A stretch of 11,245 nt of DNA, taken from the NCBI GenBank assembly GCA_028276215.1, contig JAPYWT010000036.1, forward strand, positions 1 through 11,245. Reading direction: 5' to 3'. Every line of letters begins with the position of its first letter. The first letter of the stretch is position 1. The translations under genes were made by a program, and so were the position numbers. The notes beneath the pieces are model-generated. The model was given only the letters and a program-made list of their open reading frames with translations. It ran no database searches and was not told the origin of the DNA. This document shows, piece by piece, positions 4,992 to 10,287 of the stretch. This stretch comes from Thermoflexus sp. GTDB lineage: Bacteria; Chloroflexota; Anaerolineae; B4-G1; DUEL01.

Positions 4992-5937
4992 GGTGTTCCT
5001 GGGCGTTGACGTGGGTTCGGTGACGACCAAGTTCGCAGCCGTGGACCCCCAGGGGAACCTGGTCGCCTCGGACTATCTCCGCACCGCCGGACAGCCTGTC
5101 CAGGCGGTCCGGGAGGGGCTGAGCCGGATGGCGACCCTGCTCCCCTCGCGGGTCCGCGTCCTGGGGGTGGGCACCACCGGGAGTGGCCGCCAACTGGCGG
5201 GGGCCATTGTCGGCGCGGACGTGGTCAAAAACGAGATTACGGCCCACGCGGTGGCGGCCCTGCACTTCGTCCCCGATGTCCGCACGGTCATAGACATCGG
5301 CGGGCAGGACTCCAAACTGATTCTGCTCCGGGACGGCGTCGTGGTGGATTTCGCGATGAACTCCGTCTGCGCGGCCGGGACGGGGTCGTTTCTGGAGCAG
5401 CAGGCGTACCGGCTGGGCATCCCCGTTGAGGAACTGGGGCGGCGGGCCCTGCGGTCGTCCAACCCGGTGCGCATCGCCGGCCGCTGCACCGTCTTCGCCG
5501 AGTCGGATATGATCCACAAGCAGCAGATGGGCTTCCCGGTGGACGACATCCTCTACGGCCTCTGTCAGGCGCTGGTGCGGAACTATCTGAACAACCTGGC
5601 CCTGGGGAAGACGATAGAGCCACCGGTGGTCTTCCAGGGCGGGGTGGCGGCCAATGCCGGGGTGGTGCGGGCCTTCCGGGAGGCCCTGGGGACGGAGATT
5701 CTCGTCCCGCCGCACCACGAGGTGATGGGGGCCCTGGGCGCGGCGCTGCTGGCGCGGGAGTGGAGCGACGGCCGGCCCAGCCAGTTCCGGGGCTTTGACG
5801 TCGTCCACGCCGAGGTGCAGACGACCTCGTTTGAGTGCCGCGCCTGTCCCAACCTGTGCGAGATCGCGCAGATTCGGATGGACGGGCGGGTGGTGGCCCG
5901 CTGGGGCGGGCGCTGTGACCGCTGGGAGGTGCTCTGA
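4984..5937 (+). CDS. BadF/BcrA/HgdC-family ATPase (CoA-dehydratase activase-type)
   Basis: This is a 317-residue ATPase of the acetate/sugar kinase-Hsp70 fold used by CoA-dehydratase activases ('archerases'), homodimers that bridge one [4Fe-4S] cluster and use ATP to drive an electron to very low potential. Visible motifs are the phosphate-1 loop 'LGVDVGSVTTKFAAVD' (6-21), 'GVGTTGSGRQLAG' (61-73), 'DIGGQDSKLI' (104-113), 'NSVCAAGTGSFLEQQA' with Cys129, 'GRCTVFAESDMIHKQQ' with Cys168, and 'VFQGGVAAN' (216-224). Cys129 and Cys168 match the cluster-binding pair of HgdC. A C-terminal extension adds Cys285-X2-Cys288-X3-Cys292 and Cys311 ('ECRACPNLCEI', 'GGRCDRW'), probably a second metal site; it resembles the linker of larger fused activases. 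The start is set by GGAGGAAGG at 4972-4980, ahead of the longer ATG at 4921. The gene overlaps the end of subunit B. Confidence 0.9.
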   Translation: MDEVFLGVDVGSVTTKFAAVDPQGNLVASDYLRTAGQPVQAVREGLSRMATLLPSRVRVLGVGTTGSGRQLAGAIVGADVVKNEITAHAVAALHFVPDVRTVIDIGGQDSKLILLRDGVVVDFAMNSVCAAGTGSFLEQQAYRLGIPVEELGRRALRSSNPVRIAGRCTVFAESDMIHKQQMGFPVDDILYGLCQALVRNYLNNLALGKTIEPPVVFQGGVAANAGVVRAFREALGTEILVPPHHEVMGALGAALLAREWSDGRPSQFRGFDVVHAEVQTTSFECRACPNLCEIAQIRMDGRVVARWGGRCDRWEVL

Positions 5938-6032
5938 TGAACGTCCGGATTCCCTCAGCCTGGCTGCAGGACTTCATCCGTCAGCGGGGCGGCGTGCTGA
6001 ACATCGCCCGCCGCCTCGTCTGCCTGGATTGA
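5937..6032 (+). CDS. Possible small protein coupled to the activase, 31 aa
   Basis: The frame begins with an ATG that overlaps the activase stop codon (ATGA) and encodes 31 residues, 'MNVRIPSAWLQDFIRQRGGV' then 'LNIARRLVCLD'. The overlap suggests translational coupling, and the basic amphipathic sequence is protein-like. It is shorter than any family I can name. It may be the surviving N-terminus of a longer gene or a chance frame. No function is proposed. Confidence 0.35.
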   Translation: MNVRIPSAWLQDFIRQRGGVLNIARRLVCLD

Positions 6033-6062
6033 TGAATCTTCTTTGAAGGCTCATCCGGTCGG

Positions 6063-6248
6063 ATGGGCGAACCCGAAAACCCCGACGACTTCGTCCGCTT
6101 CTCCGCCGACGACCTGACCGTCTACGTCTCCCGCAAACTGCTGGAAATGTTGAAGCCGGGAGCGAAGGAGATGATTTTCTACGTGGACGGGTATGGGAGG
6201 TTCGTGCTGGAGTTTGAGGAGCCGTGGGGAGTGAAACGTGAAACGTAA
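6063..6248 (+). CDS. Small conserved-looking hypothetical protein, 61 aa
   Basis: This 61-residue acidic protein, rich in aromatic residues, starts 'MGEPENPDDFVRFSADDLTV', continues with a 'VYVSRKLLEML' strand-helix, and has an 'IFYVDGYGRFVLEFEE' beta-hairpin. The layout suggests a compact alpha/beta fold. It contains no cysteine, so it is not an obvious IscA-type scaffold even though the 'DLTVYVSR' opening is slightly reminiscent of one. The ribosome binding site is weak (GAAGG at 6045-6049, 13 bases away). The last five codons and the TAA stop lie within the heptad tandem repeat that begins at 6231, so the original C-terminus may have been replaced by repeat sequence. It sits between the activase operon and the radical SAM gene and could belong to either. 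Confidence 0.6.
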   Translation: MGEPENPDDFVRFSADDLTVYVSRKLLEMLKPGAKEMIFYVDGYGRFVLEFEEPWGVKRET

Positions 6249-6292
6249 AACGTGAAACGTAAAACGTGAAACGTAAAACGTGAAACGTGAAA
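6231..6292. repeat. Heptad tandem repeat (CGTGAAA/CGTAAAA)
   Basis: Eight complete 7-base units occupy 6237-6292. They mostly alternate CGTGAAA and CGTAAAA (three full 14-base double units), then end with two CGTGAAA copies. A partial GTGAAA precedes them and AGTGAGG follows. The array supplies the stop codon of the upstream 61-aa gene and ends four bases before the GAGGGGAG ribosome binding site of the radical SAM gene. It is far more AT-rich than its surroundings. Confidence 0.95.
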
Positions 6293-6303
6293 AGTGAGGG
6301 GAG

Positions 6304-7491
6304 ATGAAGGTGAAGGTGGATGCGGAAGGGCGCGTGGTGTTGCCGGAGGGGCTGCGGCGCCGCTGGGGGTTGGAGGCCGGAGGGGAACTGCTGGTGGAGG
6401 GGACGGAGACGGGCATCGTCCTCTTCCCGCTCCGCCCCGACGTCCGCAAAGTCTATCTGGAAGTGACCACCCGCTGCAACCTGGCCTGTCGGACCTGCGT
6501 CCGCAACGTCTGGGGGGAGCCGCTGGCCGATATGACCGACGCGACCTTCGGGCGGGTGTTAGAGGGGATGCGGGAACTGCCCGACCTGCGGGAGGTCCTC
6601 TTCGGCGGGTACGGGGAGCCCTTCGCCCACCCCCGCTTTCTGGACTATCTGGCCGCGGTGAAGGAACTGGGGGTCCGGGTGACCGTCAGCACCAACGGCA
6701 CGCTGCTGGATGAGGAACGGGCGCGGGCGCTGGTGGACATCGGAGTGGACGTCCTGAGCGTCTCCGTGGACGGGGCCCGTCCGGAGGTCTTCGCCGACGT
6801 CCGGCGGGGCGCCGACCTGCGGACTGTGGTGGAGAACGTGGAGGCCCTGAACCGCATCAAGCGGGAACGGGGCCAGACGCTCCCGCGGATTCAGTTGGAG
6901 TTCGTCGCCCTGAGGCGGAACGTGGACGACCTGCCCGCGCTTTCGGACCTGGCCCGTCGGCTGGAGGCCAACCGGGTCCTGGTCACCCACGTCCTGCCCC
7001 ACACCCCGGAGATGGCCGCCGATGCTCTGTACGGGCGGGACGAGACGCCGTCGTTTCCCTTTCCCCCCGGCTGGGCGCTGAACGTGGGCGGCTGGCTCCT
7101 CTGGGGGATTGTGGAATTGCCCCGGATGAACTGGGGGGCCGAGCGGCGCTGCCGCTTTGTCGCCGGGAAGGCGCTGGTGGTGGGGTGGGACGGCGGGGTC
7201 AGCCCCTGCTACGCCCTCTCCCACACGTACCCCTACTACATCTTCGGCCGCCGCAAGAACGTGACCCGCTACGTCCTGGGCAACGTTCACCAGCAGAGTC
7301 TGGCGGACATCTGGACCTCGGACGAATACGTCCGCTTCCGGGCCGAGGTGCGGGGCTTCCACTTCCCCTCGTGCGTGGACTGTCCACTCCGGGATACCTG
7401 CGACATCGCCGAATCCAACGATGGCTGCTGGGGGTGGTGCCCGTCCTGCGCCGATTGCCTCTGGGCGCAGGACATCGTGCGGTGCCCGTAA
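6304..7491 (+). CDS. Radical SAM/SPASM protein with AbrB-like N-terminus, tungsten-oxidoreductase maturase type
   Basis: This 395-residue protein has three parts. Residues 1-43 ('MKVKVDAEGRVVLPEGLRRRWGL...') resemble an AbrB/MazE swapped-hairpin domain. Residues ~48-240 are a radical SAM barrel with Cys58-X3-Cys62-X2-Cys65 ('TTRCNLACRTC') for the SAM-binding [4Fe-4S] cluster, 'GGYGEPFAHP' (101-110) and 'VSTNGTLL' (128-135). The C-terminal SPASM-type region has Cys283, Cys302, Cys357, Cys360, Cys366, Cys375, Cys379, Cys382, Cys385 and Cys394, enough for two auxiliary clusters. The AbrB-like start combined with the 'PSCADCLWAQDIVRCP' end is what I recall for the tungsten-cofactor oxidoreductase maturase family near aldehyde:ferredoxin oxidoreductases. 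No such oxidoreductase is in the window, so the substrate is inferred. GAGGGGAG directly precedes the ATG. Confidence 0.82.
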   Translation: MKVKVDAEGRVVLPEGLRRRWGLEAGGELLVEGTETGIVLFPLRPDVRKVYLEVTTRCNLACRTCVRNVWGEPLADMTDATFGRVLEGMRELPDLREVLFGGYGEPFAHPRFLDYLAAVKELGVRVTVSTNGTLLDEERARALVDIGVDVLSVSVDGARPEVFADVRRGADLRTVVENVEALNRIKRERGQTLPRIQLEFVALRRNVDDLPALSDLARRLEANRVLVTHVLPHTPEMAADALYGRDETPSFPFPPGWALNVGGWLLWGIVELPRMNWGAERRCRFVAGKALVVGWDGGVSPCYALSHTYPYYIFGRRKNVTRYVLGNVHQQSLADIWTSDEYVRFRAEVRGFHFPSCVDCPLRDTCDIAESNDGCWGWCPSCADCLWAQDIVRCP

Positions 7492-7509
7492 AGAGCCAGT
7501 TGCATTTTT

Positions 7510-7526
7510 CCCCATTCTGGGGTTTA
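7510..7526 (+). terminator. Weak terminator-like hairpin after the radical SAM gene
   Basis: CCCCA-TTC-TGGGG (7510-7522) forms a five-base-pair hairpin followed by TTTAATT, 18 bases after the radical SAM stop codon. The stem is short and the T-run is interrupted, so termination would be partial at best. Confidence 0.35.
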
Positions 7527-7537
7527 ATTGGAAGGGG

Positions 7538-7582
7538 CCACGAATTTCACGAATTGACACAAATTTTTATTTTCATTCGTGA
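7538..7582. repeat. AT-rich inverted repeat with CACGAATT units
   Basis: CACGAATT occurs twice in tandem (7539-7546 and 7548-7555). TCACGAAT at 7547-7554 is perfectly complementary to ATTCGTGA at 7575-7582 across an AT-rich 20-base loop. It looks like a copy of a dispersed AT-rich repeat and has no visible coding potential. Confidence 0.55.
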
Positions 7583-7596
7583 CTTCACGGCAAAAA

Positions 7597-7667
7597 CTCA
7601 CCGCAGAGACGCCGAGAGCGCAGAGTTCTATATATAGCCTCTGCGTACTCTGCGTCTCGGCGGTGAA
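7597..7667. repeat. Large imperfect palindrome with CGCAGAG units
   Basis: Two 29-base arms (7597-7625 and 7639-7667) are complementary at 24 of 29 positions around a loop containing TATATATA. Each arm contains GAGACGC and CGCAGAG motifs. The right arm runs into a potential ATG at 7668, upstream of the DegV gene's better start at 7689. The long stem could form in the DegV leader RNA. The element resembles dispersed non-coding repeats of bacterial genomes. Confidence 0.85.
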
Positions 7668-7688
7668 ATGACCTTTTTGGAGGAAGAG

Positions 7689-8561
7689 ATGGCCACTGTG
7701 GGCATTCTGACCGACACCACCGCCAGCATTCCCCGGCCGCTGGCGGAGGAACTGGGCATAGAACTGGTGCCCTACTATGTCCATCGCGGCCTGGAGACGT
7801 TGCGGGACGAGGTGGATATAGACACCGACACGCTGGCCCGGTACCTGGAGCGGGCAGACACCCTGCCGACGACGTCCAACCCCAGCCCGGGGGACTACCT
7901 GAGCGGGCTGCAACGGCTGGCGGAGCGGACGCGCGAAATCGTCGCGCTGACGATGACTTCTAAGGGGAGCGGGGCATTTCAGTCCTGCCGGGCGGCGGTG
8001 GAAATTCTGAAAGAACGGTTGCCCCAGTTACATGTGGAGGTCGTGGACACCCTGCAGGTGGCGATGGCGCACGGCTGGGCCGCCATAGAGGCCGCGCGCG
8101 CGGCCCTGGCCGGGCAGAGTCTGCGGGACGTCGTGGAGCGGGCGCGCGAGGTGGCCCGCCGGGCGATGATGATTCAGACCGCCGACACCCTCCGCTACCT
8201 GCATATGGGCGGTCGCATCGGGCGGGCGCAGCACCTGGTGGGGACGCTCCTGAACATCAAGCCGCTCATCGGGATGGAGGACGGCGTGATTGTCGCCCTG
8301 GGGACGGCCCGCAGCCTCTCCCGGGCCTACGCCCGAATGGTGGAACTGATGGAGGAAAAAGTGGGGAAGGGGGCACGCATCAAGGTAGCCTTCACCCACG
8401 TGGCGGCGCTGGACCGGATGCGGCAACTGCAGGAGCGGGTGCTGGAACATTTTGAGTGCGCTGAGGTCATCATCACCAATCTCTCCCCGGCCCTGGCCGT
8501 CCACTCCGGCCCGGGAACCGTGGGGGTCTGTTTCTTCCCGACCGGTTCAGCAGAGCGCTGA
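7689..8561 (+). CDS. DegV-family lipid (fatty acid)-binding protein
   Basis: This 290-residue protein belongs to the DegV family, cytosolic proteins that bind one fatty acid; the FakB members present it to the kinase FakA for phosphorylation. Family hallmarks are 'VGILTDTTASIP' (4-15), 'TTSNPSPGDY' (61-70), 'TMTSKGSGAFQS' (88-99), 'VVDTLQVAMAHGW' (118-130), the strong 'LRYLHMGGRIGRAQHLVGTLLNIKPL' region (168-193) and the terminal 'HSGPGTVGVCFFP' (272-284). Length is normal. Although an in-frame ATG occurs at 7668, GGAGGAAG at 7679-7686 favours 7689, and the protein then starts at the conserved 'MATVGILTD'. No FakA-like kinase is in the window. The gene is convergent with the HerA-like gene, with only 14 bases between the stop codons. 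Confidence 0.93.
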   Translation: MATVGILTDTTASIPRPLAEELGIELVPYYVHRGLETLRDEVDIDTDTLARYLERADTLPTTSNPSPGDYLSGLQRLAERTREIVALTMTSKGSGAFQSCRAAVEILKERLPQLHVEVVDTLQVAMAHGWAAIEAARAALAGQSLRDVVERAREVARRAMMIQTADTLRYLHMGGRIGRAQHLVGTLLNIKPLIGMEDGVIVALGTARSLSRAYARMVELMEEKVGKGARIKVAFTHVAALDRMRQLQERVLEHFECAEVIITNLSPALAVHSGPGTVGVCFFPTGSAER

Positions 8562-8575
8562 GCCCTTCACCCAGG

Positions 8576-8866
8576 TCAAAGTTCCCCTTCCTCCCCCCGC
8601 AGCAGGGCCCGCCCCCGGGCCAGGGTGTCCTCCGGCGCGGCCGCCCGGCGCGCCACCGACTCGTAGAACGCCACGTCGTAGGAGCGGGTGCGCACCACCA
8701 CCGGCATGGGCACCGCGTGCCCCATAATCAGCGCCTGCTGGCGGGTGTCCAGTCGGGCCAGCACCTCCCGCAGCGGCGCCGCCCCCGCCACCCCGGAGAA
8801 GACCGCCCGGATGTCCGCCTCGTCGTCCAGAAGACAGGTGACCCGGGTCCCAATCTGGCTCATCAC
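8576..8866 (-). CDS. C-terminal fragment of a HerA-like ATPase
   Basis: This 96-residue frame starts at GTG (8864-8866), four bases overlapping the stop of the upstream HerA-like frame. Its sequence, 'VMSQIGTRVTCLLDDEADIRAVF' followed by 'LARLDTRQQALIMGHAVPMPVVVRTRSYD', is the typical C-terminal part of HerA/FtsK-like ATPases of the DUF87 group, not a free-standing protein I know. The GTG may be no more than the Val codon of an 'E-V-MSQIGTR' motif exposed by a deletion. The GTGA overlap could still permit coupled translation as a second polypeptide. The N-terminal part of the same protein is encoded at 8863-10191. Confidence 0.75.
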   Translation of the reverse strand: MMSQIGTRVTCLLDDEADIRAVFSGVAGAAPLREVLARLDTRQQALIMGHAVPMPVVVRTRSYDVAFYESVARRAAAPEDTLARGRALLRGEEGEL

Positions 8867-10191
8867 CGCAACTCCCGGGCGATGGTGCCGAAAATCGTGT
8901 GCCGGGCGACGGCGGGGTCCAGGAACTTGTGCGCCTCCTCCACCGTGATGACCAGCGGACGGGGCTCCTCCCCCTGCCCGCCCAGCGCGGCCTCCTTGCG
9001 GCGGACGTAGTGCTCGTGGATGCGGCGGGTGATGTAGTTGGCGACCAGGATGTACGCCTCCAGACTGTTCCCGTACCGCCCGAACTCCAGGACGACGTTC
9101 ACCCCCCGGTCCAGGTACTCCAGGATTCTCTGGACGGGGTCCTCCGGCACCGCGGCGCGCAGGAACCCGAACCGCCGGAAGAGGCCCAGTTTCCGCTGGA
9201 TGGCCCCCAGCGTCCCGCCGTGCAGGGTGCCCTTCTCCAGCGCCTCCTGCAGTTCCTCCAGCGGGTCCTCCTCATCCAGCAGGCGGGCCAGCCAGCGACT
9301 TCCCAGCCGTCGGTGCAGGAAGTAGAGCGCGCCCACCTGGATGTCGGTGAGGGCCAGCAGAGCGGAGAGACTGTCCACGTCCTCCGGCGCAATCTGGTCG
9401 TAGCCGATGTAGACGGCCCCGTCGGTCTTGCTCCCCCGCCGCCGGGAAGACTCCTCGTCCAGGGTGAAGACGGCGACCTCACCGGTTTCAAACAGTTGGC
9501 GCAACCCCTTGACCTCCCGCCGGGCCTCGTCCTGGCTCTTCCAGCCGTACTCGTTGTGCATGTCAAAAATCAGGGTGACCGCGACCCGGGCCCGGATGAT
9601 GCCCGCCAGCAGGAGACGGGTCAGGAAGGTCTTGCCGGTCCCCGTCTTCCCGAAGACGCCCGCCGAACGCTCCACGAACCGCTCCAGGTTGACGGTGACG
9701 GGCACCCCCGCCATATCCAGCGGTTCGCCGATGACGAAGTACCCCGGCTGCTCCTCCCGTCCAAAGACCAGCGCGACCTCCTCCGGCGACGCCTCGTAGA
9801 CCTCGGAGAAGTGCTCCGGGACCGTCTTGACGGGTTTGGGCTCGTCGGCGCCGGGCTCCAGCACCAGCATCGGCGCGACGTGAATGCGGCCGAAGGTGGA
9901 CGTGCCCCGGATGATCTGGGCGATGAACGGGTCGGAGACGTCCGGCGGAGTCTTCTCTATGAGCGGGTTGGTGGCGTCCAGCGCGACGTCGTTGATCAGG
10001 GAGAAGAAGCGCCGCCCGGTGCGCCCGTGGATGACGACGTAGCGCCCCACGGCCAGCCCCTCAATGACCGTCTGCGGGTCCAGTTTCACCTCCAGCCCTT
10101 TGGAGAGGCTGCCGCCCACCACAATCCCCAGCCGCCGCCCGGGCTCTCGCTGCGGCGGACGGGGAAACCAGCGATCCAGTTCTTCGGCCAT
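8863..10191 (-). CDS. herA: HerA-like hexameric DNA translocase ATPase, C-terminally interrupted
   Basis: This 442-residue protein has a HerA-type architecture. An N-terminal HAS-barrel covers about residues 20-115 ('LGIVVGGSLSKGLEVKL', 'GRYVVIHGRTGRRFFSLI'), followed by a RecA-like motor with Walker A 'GKTGTGKT' (181-188), 'LIFDMHNEYGW' (about 208-218) and Walker B 'LVITVEEAHKFLDP' (413-426). HerA proteins drive DNA-end processing with NurA nucleases or act in defence complexes. No nuclease partner is visible. The frame stops after 'IFGTIARELR'. From family memory, about 20 residues normally follow ('KYNVT...DQRPSGID...E') before 'VMSQIGTR', which here begins in the next frame. This suggests a deletion of roughly 58 bases and loss of a conserved motif. 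The start has AGGTGAG at 10194-10200. An intact two-subunit version is less likely. Confidence 0.85.
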   Translation of the reverse strand: MAEELDRWFPRPPQREPGRRLGIVVGGSLSKGLEVKLDPQTVIEGLAVGRYVVIHGRTGRRFFSLINDVALDATNPLIEKTPPDVSDPFIAQIIRGTSTFGRIHVAPMLVLEPGADEPKPVKTVPEHFSEVYEASPEEVALVFGREEQPGYFVIGEPLDMAGVPVTVNLERFVERSAGVFGKTGTGKTFLTRLLLAGIIRARVAVTLIFDMHNEYGWKSQDEARREVKGLRQLFETGEVAVFTLDEESSRRRGSKTDGAVYIGYDQIAPEDVDSLSALLALTDIQVGALYFLHRRLGSRWLARLLDEEDPLEELQEALEKGTLHGGTLGAIQRKLGLFRRFGFLRAAVPEDPVQRILEYLDRGVNVVLEFGRYGNSLEAYILVANYITRRIHEHYVRRKEAALGGQGEEPRPLVITVEEAHKFLDPAVARHTIFGTIARELR

Positions 10192-10207
10192 ATCTCACCT
10201 CGGGAAA

Positions 10208-10287
10208 ACCACCAGGACACGAAGACACGAAGTTAATTTTTAATTGTTAATTGTTCATTTCCCTTCGTGTCTTTGTGCCTTCGTGGT
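10208..10287. repeat. Palindromic repeat with ACACGAAG units and an AT-rich loop
   Basis: Two 25-base arms (10208-10232 and 10263-10287) are complementary at 21 of 25 positions, with GACACGAAG shared at the inner ends. They flank a 30-base AT-rich loop built from TTAATT/TTGTTAATTG words. The right arm and part of the loop code for the last residues and stop codon of the acetyltransferase on the minus strand. The left arm lies just upstream of the HerA-like gene's ribosome binding site. Confidence 0.85.

Noticed and set aside
7554..7582. Perfect TTGACA (-35-like) at 7554-7559 upstream of degV
   Set aside because: No acceptable -10 lies 16-18 bases downstream (the bases there are TCGTGA), and the hexamer sits within a repeat element.
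8562..8575. Possible terminator between convergent degV and herA frames
   Set aside because: Only 14 bases separate the stop codons and no hairpin is evident.
8899..10236. Plus-strand open frame of 445 codons opposite the HerA-like gene
   Set aside because: The minus-strand gene has Walker A and B motifs, a good start site and normal composition; the plus-strand frame has none of these.
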